Assembly (NCBI RefSeq): GCF_023091745.1
Contig: NC_068928.1
Coordinates: 12,728,001-12,792,000, forward strand
DNA from: Budorcas taxicolor
Taxonomy: Eukaryota; Chordata; Mammalia; Artiodactyla; Bovidae
Reading direction: 5' to 3'
DNA: 64,000 bases
In this document: positions 1 to 12,000 of the stretch, piece by piece
Layout: each line of letters opens with the position of its first letter
How positions within the stretch are numbered: position 1 is the stretch's first letter
Made by a program: the position numbers and the translations under genes
Notes under the pieces: model-generated
Database searches by the model: none
Told to the model about the DNA's origin: nothing
What the model saw: the letters and a program-made list of their open reading frames with translations, nothing else

Positions 1-867
1 GGCTCCGCGTGGTGCTGCTTTGATGCCTGCTGGAGCTGTGAGAGGTTACGGACAAACTCAACTGGGGGCTTGAAACTAAAGAGACACCAAGAAGAAACAG
101 GAGAAAGAAAGACAGAGGTAAGGAGAGACAGAGACGGAAAGAAGGAATTTCAAAAGGCACAGGTAAATTGGGCCCTGTCTCCTCCCAGTTCCCTGAGTGA
201 GTGTCCTGAACGGAGCCTGAGAGGGAAGTGGGGCTACTGGGCCCCCAGTTCTAGCTCCTCCTGCTTGTTAGAAAGTGTAGGGAGTTCTCCAAGCTATGGA
301 TTGTGCTGCCTTTAGGACGTAATCTTTATGAAGGAGTCTAACATATCCAAACTTCTACAGTGAGGCTGGCTGCTCACTGCACTTGAAGTCAACCAGCCCA
401 TGTTCGTTTTCCACAGGCTGTTTGGAAGAAGGCTTGATTTCTCCTGAGAGCCACACCATTCTCCTTATCACATGGTTGCTTGGCTACACTGTTAGTGTTC
501 TCCTTTTTTGCAAAATGCATAGGCTGAGAATCTTAAGTTCTGCTCTTTTTCGCTTAGCAATTCCACCTATAAATCATTTCTCTCTTCTTGCATATTACTG
601 AATGCAGTCAGGAGGAGCCAAGCCATACCTTCAATGCTTTTGTTAGAAATCTCCTAGCTAAACATCCAGTGGCATCACTTGCAAGATCCACCTTCCACAG
701 AACTCGGGAACAGGAACACAGTTCAGCCAAGTTCTTTGCCAGTTTTTACTAAGGATCAACTTTCCTCCAATTTCCAATGTTGTTTATTTCCTCCAGAGAC
801 CTCATCAGAATGGCCTTTACAACCCACATTTCTACCAATATTCAATTCACCATCACTTAGCTGTTCT
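1..867. other. Intergenic, nothing recognised
   Basis: The sequence is mixed and mostly AT-rich. I see no exon pairings, no long conserved ORF and no repeat I can name. The two short plus-strand ORFs lack any family resemblance. Confidence 0.5.
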
Positions 868-1085
868 CTAAGAAGATTGATGTAAAGAACTGACTCATTG
901 GGACAGACCTTGATGCTGGGAAAGATTGAGGGTATGAAGGGAAAAGGATGACTGACGATGAGATGGTTGGATGGTATCACCGATTCAAGCAAACTCCAGG
1001 ACATAGTGAAGGACAGGGAAGCCTGGCATGCTGCAGTCCATGGGGTCGCAAAGAATCAGACATGACTGAGCAACTGAACAACAGC
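868..1085 (+). repeat. BovB LINE 3' tail
   Basis: It holds the BovB end signature: GACTCATTGGGACAGAC, GATGAGATGGTTGGATGG, GGGGTCGCAAAG and then a tail of AACTGAACAACAG. Only the last about 200 bp remains. Confidence 0.8.
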
Positions 1086-1249
1086 AAGAAGATTAAGGCT
1101 TTCTCTACAGCTCTCCTCCTCCTCTGAGGCCACACTCAAATTGCCTTTGAAGGTCCCTTCATGGCAGTGTAGGCTTTTTCGAGGCTGCATCTCAAAACTC
1201 TTCTGGCCTCTACCATTACCAGGTCCCAAAGCTGTTTTCACATTTTTAG

Positions 1250-1800
1250 GCTTATTACAGGAGCACCCTACTTCCTGGTACCGATTTCTGTCTTAAACCA
1301 TTTGGGCTGCTATAATAAAAATACTACAAAATGGGTGGCTTGAACAGGAAACATCTAGGAAAATATTTATTTGTGTTGGATCTTAGTTGCAGCATGCAGG
1401 CATGGGGCACGTGGGGTTTCTCACCACTGTGCTCGGGCTCTTCCTTGTAGTGCTGGATGCAGTGGGCTTAGTTCTCTGATCTGGCAATGAACTCACCCAC
1501 CAAGGGAGTCCCACCAGCCTTTTGTTCTCACAGTTCTGGAGGCTGGGAAGTCCAACATCAAGGTGTCACCAAATGTGGTGCCTGCCTCACAGACTGTTAT
1601 TCATGAAAGGAGGGCATGAGAACCCTCTGGGGTGTCACATATAAGGGCACTAACACCATTCATGAGTGTTCCATTCTCATGACCTTATCACCTACCAAAG
1701 GCCCCACCCACCTCTTAATATTATCATATTGAGGGCTGGGATTTCAGCATATGAATTTTGAGGGGGTGCAAATGTCCAATTCATAGGAGCCTCCTTGCCA
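1250..1800 (+). repeat. Ancient mammalian repeat with a nested CHR-type fragment
   Basis: Phrases such as CACAGTTCTGGAGGCTGGGAAG (1529 onward), ATAAGGGCACTAACACCATT and CATATGAATTTTG belong to a widespread old mammalian repeat that I recognise but cannot name securely. A CHR-like piece (about 1360-1515) interrupts it. Confidence 0.6.
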
Positions 1801-2139
1801 ACACTCGGTATTGCCAATCTTTGCAATTTTACTTACTCTGGTACGTTTATGGAATTATATTGTGATTTTAATTTGCATCTGATATCATTTTCCTATTGCC
1901 TGAATAACTTTCCTGTGGAGGTCTGCTGATGAAAGAGTCTCAAGGCTTTAATTTTTATTTGACTCCTTTGATCTCTGTTCTAGGGAATGTATGGTGAGAG
2001 ATGTATGTATGTTGACTTGCAAGTGGGAGAAGGTGTGAGAAAATGATAGTGTGGGGTTTGACCTTTAAGGTCTGTGCTCTTCTATCAGTTCTGCTGAGAT
2101 AATGCAATTACTCTTTTTCTCTTTAAAAAAAATTTTAAA

Positions 2140-2335
2140 ACTATATTTTTGACTGTGTCGGGTCTTAGTCGCATAACACAGGCTCTTTGGTGGCAGCACA
2201 CAGATTCTCTAGTTGCAGCGCAGCAGCTTAATTGATTCATAGCACGTGGGATCTTAGTTCCCTGACCAGGAATCGAAAGCCGCGTCCCCTGCATTGCAAG
2301 GCAGATTGTTGACAACTGGCCCAGGAGGGAAGCCC
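2140..2335 (-). repeat. CHR-type SINE (tRNA-Glu-derived)
   Basis: The complement of the tRNA-like head lies at the right (CCCTGACCAGG..TGCATTGCAAGGCAG..GGGAAGCCC). The body carries GTCGGGTCTTAGTCGC and TTCTCTAGTTGCAG. Confidence 0.75.
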
Positions 2336-2339
2336 CTAT

Positions 2340-4430
2340 GTCTTCTGTTGCTTGGAAGTTCTCCTTGGAGTCTAACAGAAGGTCAGACTGTCACTGTCTC
2401 GAGTTGGGGAATCAATGCCATTGCAAGATAAAATAACATGCAGAGAGTTGAAATCAGATAACTTGGAAACCACTCCACCAGAATCTCAGGCTGTCTTTAT
2501 TTGATTCATACCAACAACCTCACCCCCTTTAACTTCTGAAGCACGCTCTCAGATACTAGAGAGTAAGTGGAAGGGAGGAGATGAAACCAGGAAGTATAGG
2601 TCCCTAAACACACCACTGTGGACACTTCGTGCAACCAAGAGGGTGGAGGGTTAGAGGTATTAGTACTGTAGAAAGAAGCTGAGATTGAGCACAGCTCCAC
2701 AGGGAGCCCAGCTTTATCAACCTCTGGCCTCGGATACGGGCATCATGCAGCCTATATGCCCACCCCATCATGGCATCAGGAAAGACACAGGGCACTGGGT
2801 GCGCCCTAGTTAGCAACCTGAAAGCTCCAGAAGTACTATTACGCTTTCATCAAGCTAATATGGGGTGGCCAGATCTCTGCTCCAGGGGTTGCCAAGAGGC
2901 GCGGGCCGGGGGACAACCCCGGGAACTCTCGCTGGACAGCCAGGCGCATTTGGAGCTCTCGGCTGGCCTGGTGTGGGCCTTGCTTTCATGGGAGAGTCAC
3001 TGCTGCCCATCCGGTCGTCGGTTTCATCTCCTCACTCTTGACTCTCTTTCTTGTGCAGGCCAAGCCTGGGTTTGCTTTTCCCTGCGCGGTCAATGTTGCC
3101 TCCCAAGCAAGGTGCAAAGTCGGGTGCGAGAGGCGCTGCAGACCTGCTCAGGCGCCAGCCGCGCCAGGACTAATCTCGATCTGGGGCGCCCTCTGGCGGT
3201 GCTAGGTGCTGGACCTGGGCCTCCACCTTGAAGACAACGTCTCCAGTCTTCAGCGTCGGCGCGGGCTGGGCCCGCCTGGAATGTGCTGGACAGCGCCTGC
3301 CAGGCAGCGGGGCTCTGGAAACCATTCCGCTATGATTATTACCTCTCCTCTCTCCAGGTTCTGCTGTGCGCCTCAAGCTGACGCTGAGAAGACGCGAGGC
3401 AGCCTTAGCTGCTAGGAGGGCGTGATGGGGGAACATAGAGAGCCAGGGCAAATCAGTGTGGACATCTAGTTGTTGGGCCCAGCGTCATTCCTGTCTTTCT
3501 GCTCTGAACTAGCCATTGTCCAGAGGAGCTGTACCAGGCTTCTGTCGCTGCCTCTTGGTTTTCCCCAACCTCCCCGCCGTCACAGTTAAGCCACCTCCTT
3601 TCCAGGATATTGGAGCAGGAGGGGTCGGTTCATGGAAGATGGGAGTCACCCAGAGTAGAAGAGGTATTTCTACTGTATGGAATGTGCATGAGAGGAATTC
3701 CAGGAAGTTTTTTTTTTTTTTGCTGGAGTCACCATCTCTGAACCTGAAGGTAGGGGAGTCAGCATGGTATGGATGTGGATGGGGTCAGGTTGAGCCCCTG
3801 AAAATTGTGGAAACTCGGCATGGCCTCAGCCTCCACACAACTCACAGGAGAAGTCTGGGTGGGCAATGGTGATGTCCTTAGTGGGGGAATTAGTACTGAT
3901 GCCAGAGAACATGGGATTCAAATCACTGACCTCTGTTCTTCCCTGTTAGGCGCGGACTTTCTGGGACACTTCCGATTCAAACCAGCAGTGGTCACAACTG
4001 TTGAGGGATGCAAGGGATGCTTCAGAGTATTGGGTCAGTGGGAAAACATTGGATTTTGGTGTGAGTTCTGTTAGGAGGCTGGAGGCAGGGGCAGCTGCAT
4101 GCTGGGGCAGGTGGGCAACCAGAGGGGCAGTGCCACTTCAGCACTGAGGACTGGACAGCACCCTCAACAGCCTGGCAAAGCCGAAGGAGTGACGGCTAGT
4201 CACTCCAGCCCAACCCCAGTGCGGCTCACTGAGGCTGGCAGTGGAACCCTTTTAGAGGGGCCTGAGCTCCAAGACCTCAGCCTCCAGGAACTTGGAGCCT
4301 GGAACCTGGGCTTATGGGGTTGGGACCAGAGCTTCAAAAGAATTATAGACTCTAGATACCACATAAACAACCCTTTGTAGCACTGCAGATCACAAATCTT
4401 TTTACAGTCACCTCTCTGCCTTGCAATAGC
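2340..4430. other. Intergenic, including a CpG-rich patch at 2880-3420
   Basis: No gene is recognised. From about 2880 to 3420 the sequence becomes GC-rich with many CpGs. One 153-codon ORF crosses the left part of the patch but has no recognisable family. Confidence 0.5.
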
Positions 4431-4439
4431 TCAGGAAAG

Positions 4440-4535
4440 TAGGGACATCTACTCTAACAGACGAGGGAGCTCAGATAGGGTAGCCAGTCTCTCCAAGTCA
4501 CACAGCCAGCAAGGGGTCTGAGCTAAGACTTGAAG
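4440..4535 (-). repeat. MIR SINE fragment
   Basis: It contains the MIR core-like phrase GAGGGAGCTCAGATAGGGTAG, CAAGTCACACAGCCAGCAAG and GAGCTAAGACTTGAA. Confidence 0.65.
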
Positions 4536-4904
4536 GGCTGCTTGGGGATGTAGCAGATTCATCCCTACAGACTATGACAGTGGAGCGGGGCCCTTGTAGT
4601 AAGGAGATCCTGAGGGCTGATGGATCAACGCAAAGGGGTTAGGGTTAGGATTAGGGGGTGAGGGTGACTTATGACCCCAAGACAGCACCGCACATGTGGA
4701 GTGGGAAGCCTGGTAAAGCTGGACAGTGCTTGGAAGAGGAGCAGGGCTCCCAATAAAATATGACTTTGTCTATTCCTAAAGCCCAAGGTGGCATTCAAGC
4801 CCTTTTCTGGACCAGGATCTCCACCTTTGGGCCAGAGGTCACTCATCTGTTCCCTGGCCAATCAGTTCTACCCAGGGATTCTCCCTCCTGCCTTCACTCT
4901 AAGC

Positions 4905-5010
4905 CTTAAGCTCCCAGAGACAGTGGCTGCTAATCCCTGGGTGTTCCCAGCCCAGTGTCTGGGAAGCACTGGGCCCACAGTTAGAGCTCAATAAACATTT
5001 GTCACTGGCC
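4905..5010 (+). repeat. L2 LINE 3' end fragment
   Basis: It ends with the L2-type phrase GAAGCACTGGGCCCACAGTTAGAGCTCAATAAACATTTGTC. Confidence 0.6.
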
Positions 5011-5117
5011 AAGGCTTGTCTTCCTTTCCTGTGAGAAAAATGGCTGGGAAGAGCACCTGTGTGTCACGTGGTCTAGCTGAGTCTGGTTTGGCCAGTGTGT
5101 GGACTTCTCATTTGCTG

Positions 5118-5323
5118 TCCTTAGTCACTCAGTCATGCCTGACTTTTTGCCATGCCATGGACTGTGGCCCGCCAGGCTCCTCTGTCCATGGGGATTCTCC
5201 AGGCCAGAATACTGGGGTGGGTACCCTTTCCCTTCTTCAGGGGATCTTCCCAACCCAGGGATGGAACCCAGGTCTCCCCCATTGTGGGCGGATTCTTTTG
5301 CAGCTGAGCCACCAGGGAAGCCC
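5118..5323 (-). repeat. Bov-tA SINE
   Basis: A reverse-oriented Bov-A part (TCACTCAGTCATGCCTGACT..CTCCTCTGTCCATGG) is followed by the complement of the tRNA-Glu-like head, ending CACCAGGGAAGCCC. Confidence 0.88.
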
Positions 5324-5523
5324 AAATGAGATGTGTGGGGAGAACCCAATACCCATGCAATACTGAGAAAGTCCAAGGCAGAAGATAAGGGCATTTAGCC
5401 CCACCTATTCTCTTTAGGTATATGCAGGGCAACAGAGCCGGAGAATGACAATGACTTGCTGAAAGTCACATAGCCGCGTAGGGACAGGCACAGGGCTATA
5501 TAACAAGTTCTTCCACGACGTGA

Positions 5524-5731
5524 CCTAATCAGGGAGTGAAAGTCGCTCAGTTGTGTCCGACTCTGCGATCCCATGGACTATATACAGTCCATGAAATTCT
5601 CCAGGCCAGAATACTGGAGTGGGTAGCCGTTCCCTTCTCCAGGGGATCGTCCCAACCCAGGGATCGAACCCAGGTCTCCCTCATTGCGGGCGGATTGTTT
5701 ACCAACTGAGCCTCAAGCCTAATCAGGGAGT
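5524..5731 (-). repeat. Bov-tA SINE with intact target-site duplication
   Basis: The SINE body is about 5536-5718. A perfect 14-bp direct repeat CCTAATCAGGGAGT flanks it at 5524-5537 and 5718-5731, showing a recent insertion. It sits about 215 bp upstream of the ZNHIT3 ATG. Confidence 0.9.
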
Positions 5732-5945
5732 ATCCCTGACAATGGGCTCTGGATGCGTATCGAGTGCATCGACTTTCTACTTCTCAGGCCTGGAACGATG
5801 AGTGGGATCAATCGATTGCTTTTGACGACCAGTAAGTGCTGCGCGCTGATTGGTCCTGGTTGAGGAAACGGAAGAAAGGGCGTGCACGTGGGGCTCCGCG
5901 GCGTGGGGCTGGCACGTAGACGGGGGGCGCGTCCCGGGAGAGACC

Positions 5946-6031
5946 ATGGCGTCGCTCAGCTGCGGTACCGCCGTCTGCGTTGTCTGTTTGGAGAAACCCA
6001 AATACCGCTGCCCCGCCTGCCGCGTGCCCTA
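5946..6031 (+). CDS. ZNHIT3: ZNHIT3 coding exon 1
   Basis: It encodes residues 1-28 plus two bases of Tyr29. The donor reads CCCTA|gtgagt. Unspliced, the frame meets TAG exactly at this junction, so splicing is needed to continue. Confidence 0.95.
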
Positions 6032-9000
6032 GTGAGTGCCGGGGGTCGCTGGGAAGGGGGCGGGCGGCGGGGCGGCGGGGCGGCGGGAGGCTCCGCGCCG
6101 CCCTTGGGACTGACGCAGCCTGTGGCTTTGTTTTTGCAGCTGCTCCTTGCCCTGCTTCCGGAAGCACAAAGGTAAGGCCCCCTTCTTCGTGGACCGCAGC
6201 GCCCTCATGCCTCTGCGGTCTCGGGAACGTGAATCCCGGGGCCCGGCTATCAGCCTGTCAGCCTTGCAGCGCCCGACCCTGGGGACCGCCTCCCACCTAC
6301 CGTGGGCAGACGGATACCTCTTCTTGCGAATGCGCCTCCACTTTACGGACAATAAAAAACCTTTCCTCTGCTCCACTTTCCTTTCTGCGTGCCATCTTTT
6401 CTTTTTTTTTTTTTTTAAACAGTCTTTGGTTTTTGCCCCAAAAGCCTCTCCTAGCTGTACCTTCCTCTTAGTTTTCAGCTCCGCGTTCTTTGGCAGAAGC
6501 TGCTCTGGCTGAGGTTAACGACGTTTTCTTTCTTTTAAGTGATATCTTGATAGAAACGGGGAGGTAACACCAGTTTACTGTGAGGAACAGCGTCCCTGGC
6601 TCTCACTGTTACCAAGTCTACATTTTATGTCTTTTTCTATCGGCGCCTCTTCTCAGTCTTCAAGGACCCTTTCCCACGCCCTCTTTCTCTCAGTGACTTT
6701 TCTGCTAAGAGTTCCTCACTGGTGGTTTACCTGTAGTTTTATCCCCTCCAGTCTCTGATTTTACAGCTGTTTGTTTCGCGCACCACCGTCCCCGCTCCAG
6801 CTTTTTTAATTTTTTAATCCTAATGTCTTTGGAGCACTTTGAAAAAAAATTTTTTTCAGCTCAAGATAGGAACGAAGTAGAACTGCTTTGCTGGAATAGT
6901 TTGGGAGCTGTGTCTGGAATGCTTCTGTCTGGTCCTACAGCCCTGTGAGGCCCCTGCCAAGACCCGGTAGCGCAATCTGGGTAATTTTTCTGATACACAG
7001 GTTTGCGCAGTTCACTCCTGTGTTGAGAGTCTTCCCTGGTGGCTCAGATGGTAAAGCGTCTGCCTGCAATGCGGGAGACCCCGGTTCGATCCCTGGGCTG
7101 GGAAGATCTCCTGGAGAAGGAAATGGTAACCCACTCCAGTACTCTTGCCTGGAGAATCCCACGGGCGGAGAAGCCTGGTAGGCTACAGTCCATGGGGTTG
7201 CAAAGAGTCAGACACAACTGAGCGACTTCACTTTCACTTTCTCCTGTGTTGAAAACTCCAGTTTCTCCGTTAGTGTGTTTTTTTGAGGGGCGAGGGGAAC
7301 GCTGCGTTGGTTCTTGTTTGCTGCTAAGGGACTTTGTCTAGTTGCGGTGTGGGGGCCGGGTGGGAGGGTGGTCCTTCTCTTTAGTTACAGTGCTTGGGCT
7401 TATCATGCAGTCGCTTCTCTTGTTGCAGAGCACTGGCTCTAGGGTACATGGGCTCAGTAGTTGTGGCCCACAGGCTTCATTGCCCTATGGCACGTGGCAT
7501 CTTCTCCGACCAGGGATTGAACTGGTGTGGAAGCACTGGACCACAGGGAAACTCTGCTTGCTTTGTTCTTATTAAAAAAAAACTTTTTTAATTGAAGTAT
7601 AGTTGATTTACAGTGTTTCAGGTATACAGCAAAGTGATTCGGTGATCTGTATCCTTTTTTGGTTCTTTCTCATTATAAGTTATTACAAGGTAATGAATAT
7701 AGTTCCCTATGATATACTTTCCTTGGTGGTTCAGTGGTAAAGAGTCTGCCTGCCAGTGCAGGAGACACGGGTTAATTCCTTGAGTTGGGAAGATCTGCTG
7801 GAGAAGGACATGGCAACCCACTCCAGTATTCTTGCCTGGGACATCCCATGGACAGAGAAGCCTGGAGGGCTACAATCCATGGGGTCACAAGAGTCAGCTA
7901 CCACTTAGCAACTAAATGAAATAATAATATATTTTAGGCCCATGTTGTTTATCTATTTTGTACATGGTAGTGTGTTTCTGTTAATCCCATATTCCTAATT
8001 TATCCTTCATCCCTTCTCCTTTGGACCCATAAATTTGTTTTCTGTGTCTGAAGTCTGTTTCTGTTTTGCAAGTAAATTCATTTGTATCATTTTTTTAGAT
8101 TCGATATAAGTGATATTAGGATTATTTGTCTTTCTCTGACTGACTTCATTAGGTATCATAATCTCTGGGTCCATGTATGTTGCTGCAGATGGCATCATTT
8201 CATTTTTATGGCTGCGTAGTATTCTGCCATATATGTATACACCACGTCTTCCTTATTCATCTCTCTGTTGATGGACATTTAGGTTCCTTCCATGTCTTGG
8301 CTATTGTAAATAGTGCTGCTATGAACATTGGGGTGCATTTATCTTTTCAGATTTGAGGTTTTATTTTTTCTGGATATATGCCCAGGAGTAGGATTGAGGG
8401 CTGTGGTAAACTATTTTTAATTTTTTAGAGAATCTTCGTACCATTTTCCATAGTGGCTATACCAACTTACATTCCTACCAACTGTGTAGGAGGGTTTCCT
8501 TTTTTTTTTTTTTGAAGGAGTTCCTTTTTTCCACACTCAGCAGCATTTATTATTTGTAGATTCTTTTTTTTTTGGCTTACTGAATTATTATAAGGTGAAC
8601 ACCACCCAGGTCAGGAAAATAAAACTTGGACTTCCTGGTGGTTCAGTGGATAAGAACCTGCCTGTGAATGCAGGGGACACAGGTTCTACCCCTCGGAGCT
8701 TCTAAGCCCGTGCACCGCAACTACTGAGCCCACATTCTAGAACCTCTGCTCTGCAACAAGAGAAGCCACTGCAGTGAGAAGCCTGTGCATTGAAAGAGCA
8801 GCCCCTGTCTGTTGCAACTAGAGAAAGTCTGTGTGTAGCAATAAAGACCCGGTGCAACCAAAATAAAATAAAAATAAATTATATATTTTTTAAAATATTT
8901 AAAAAACTGCCTGTCAGTGCAGGGCCAGTGTGTTCCATCCGTGGTCTCTGAAATTTCCATATGCCTCGGGGCAGCTAAGCCCGCATGCCACAGCTACTGA

Positions 9001-12000
9001 AGCCTGTTCCCCTAGAACCTGTGCTTTGCAGCAGGAGAGTAGCCCCCACTTGGTGCAAGGAGAGATAAGCCCTTGGAGCAAGAAAGACCCAGCACATCCA
9101 AAAATAAAAAAAATTTAAAAAGAAAATAGAACTTTGCCATCCACTCCAGAAACCCCTCCACATGCCCTGTCCTGACCCACTGTTCTCACTTCCTGTAAAT
9201 GACCACTCTGTTGAACTTTATAGCAATCACGTCTTTGCTTTTTCAGTTTTATTATGCAAGTATGTATCCTGAAAGAGTATTGTTTCATCTTGTTCTTAGT
9301 TTCCTGACCAGGGATTGAACCTAACCTAACCAAGTCCCAACCACTGGACTGCCAGGGAATTCCCCCAAAATGTGATATTTCTTTTAAGTCTTTCTTAATT
9401 TGTAAATTGCTCCTCCATCCTCTGTTGTTACCTTTTTTAAAAAACAATTTCTCTGTGGAAGAATTCAAGCCATTTGACTTGCAGAGTTCCCCACAGTCTG
9501 GGTTTTGCAGACTGCAAACTCGCTGCGGTTAGGCATACTCCTCAGTCCTCTATTTCTTACAAATTGACAGATTAGAGACTGGATCAGAGCTCAGGGTCAG
9601 TCTCTGGCAAAACTACAGGTGGTCTTAGGCACAGCTATAGATGGTGCATAGTGTCTGGTGATCTTTCTTTTTTTTAATTGAAGTATAGGTGATTTACAGT
9701 GTTACTAGTCTCTGTACAGCAGTGACTCAGTTATGTACATACATAGCATTCTTTTTTCTTTATATTCTTTTCTATTGTGATTTATCATAGGATACTGACT
9801 GTAGTTGCCTGTGCTGTATAGTAGGACCTTCTTGTTCATCCATTCTCCTAATATTTTGCATCTGCTAACCCAAACCTCCTGCTTCATCCCTCCCCCAGTT
9901 CCCTCCCCCTCGGCAGCTACCAGTCTGTTCTCTGTCCAGGAGTGTGCTGCAGTTTCATAGGCTCATTTGTGTCATTTTAGATTCCACATTAAGGTGCTGT
10001 GGGATGAGACAGACTGGCGTCTTGCAGGCGGCTTCCTCCTCTTGTGCCCCATCCTCCTGCCACGCCTGCTTTGCCTATCCGCTGCCAGTTGCTTGTCACC
10101 ATGTCCTTGCACCTGGCTCGACTTGCTCAAGGGTCCGCTCCAGCCACGGGCCTTTCCTGCTGCCCGGAATGCGCTGGCAGCACCTCCCCCTCATCTCCCC
10201 ACCCTCTTGGGTGACTCGGATCCAACTCACCTTACCTCGTCCATCTCTCTGTCCTCTATGAGGCGGAACCCCTCCCAGGTGGGCCTGGTGAGTTTCATGT
10301 GTGGACTCCCGGTGGCGCGTGGAACCTGCACATTCAGTATCTGAAACCGCTGAGAACACAGTTTGCGGCTAATTAAAGTCAGTGTGTTACTGCATTGTGG
10401 TGAAGTCTCTGGGATCAGGCAGGACAGGGAGGATGGCGACGGGCCCTAGGGGAGCGTGAGGCGGGCTTCCTCAGCCCTTCTGCCGGGCCCAGGTTTCTCC
10501 TGCCCCTTGACGGGATCTCTCACTTCCACTCCTTCATCCCCCACCCAGTCCCTTGCCCCCTACATAGGCTTCCCCCTAGATGCTGGATGCTGGCTTGGGG
10601 GAGTGCTGCAGCCTTGTCACTCAAACGGAGGTGACCTACACCTGAGATTTGTGTCTTTTCAGAGCAGTGCAAGCCTGCAGCTGGTCCTGTCGAGAAAAAA
10701 ATAAGATCAGCTCTTACTGCAGTAACTCAAAAGCCTGTGGAAAATGAAGGTGGGTTGGTTGACTGCAAACACACAAACCGAGAAAAGGCTTTCAAATAGA
10801 ATATGTGGAAAGAGGAGAAGAGACTCATGGACTGGGGCCAGGAGGCAGGTTCACCAGGGAGCAGCAGCTTCCTCAGCCCTGTGCACTGTGGGGCACACGT
10901 CATCACGGGTGGCGAGGTGGGGCCGCCTGAAGATGCAGGAGAAGGACGGGGGGCGGTGGGGGGAAAGGCCGCAGCCGTGGTTTGGGGTGAGCGGTGGACC
11001 CTGGTGGCAGGAGCCGCCTCTAGTCATGGCTTTGGGTCTCCCTCTCTGGGCCTGGCGGGGGTTCACCTGACCTGGACCCATGTGGCGTGCGGCCTTTGGC
11101 CTCGCTGCTCCTGGCGGCCCTCAGAGCCTGCAGCACGAGTGTCCTTCCCATCCATCTAGCCTTTTTAAAAATATATATATATATTTTTTTTCTGGTATTG
11201 GACCTTGGTTGCCGTGTGCTGGCTTTCTCTAGCTGCAGAGGGCAGCACAGGCTCTAGGGTGAGCGGGCTGCAGTGGGACGGCGCTCGGGTTCCAGAGCGC
11301 AGGCTCCATAGTTGTGGCGCAGCATACAGGATCTTCCGGGCCCAGGAATTGAACCTGTGTTCCTTGCATTGCAAGGCAGATTCTTAACCCCTGGGCCACC
11401 AGGCAAGCCCCACGTACCCTTTCTTTAATGCCTCCTGTGCCCCGTGCATCATGCTGGGCTCTGAAGACGGCCCCTCCCGGTGCCACTGAAAAGGTATTGA
11501 GCAGTCAGAGCCAGGGGATGGCCTGCTTCTGCCCTTTGAAAAACCTCCTTGTTGCGTTCAGAAGTTTCCACCCATGCCGAAAACACAGGGAAGTCCTGTC
11601 CGTGGGGTTTTACAGACAGGGCTGGAGCCATAGTGAGCAGAGGTAGGCTGGGAAGAATTGGAAAATAAGGCCCTAAGCCCAAACATAGTTCAAGTGTGTG
11701 AACACTAGGAGGCATTTGTTAAAGTCACCAGCTCTTCACTTTCCTAAACTAAAGCGTGTTAGTGTAGTCACAGATTCCTCAGAAGTGGTTGTTTTGTCTG
11801 TACCCACTTGCTTTCTCTCTATTCTTGTCGTGTGTGTGCACACACATTTTTTATTTACTGGAGTTGTCAAAGTCTGGCACCTAGGTTTCCTTTGTGGTCA
11901 CTTAAACAGGTGACTGTTTATGTTCCTTAGATGATGATGACGACTCTGTGGCTGATTTTCTCAATAGTGATGAGGAAGAGGACCGAGTGTCTTTGCAGAA

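Larger units (their letters stand above)
5821..6180 (+). promoter_or_regulatory. ZNHIT3: ZNHIT3 promoter and CpG island
   Basis: A CpG-dense block surrounds exon 1. It contains an inverted CCAAT box (ATTGG, 5849-5853) and an E-box CACGTG (5885-5890) upstream of the ATG. There is no clear TATA box, as is usual for a housekeeping gene. The transcription start itself cannot be read from the sequence. Confidence 0.7.

Noticed and set aside
2770..3231. 153-codon ORF in the upstream CpG-rich patch as a gene
   Set aside because: No recognisable family, no supporting splice structure and a residue bias that fits random GC-rich DNA.
4625..4665. Chromosome end or subtelomere
   Set aside because: Only about four degenerate TTAGGG-like units occur, within ordinary intergenic DNA.
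5118..5731. True tRNA genes in the SINE heads
   Set aside because: The tRNA-Glu-like parts are diverged and embedded in Bov-tA or CHR elements; no intact isolated tRNA was seen in the window.
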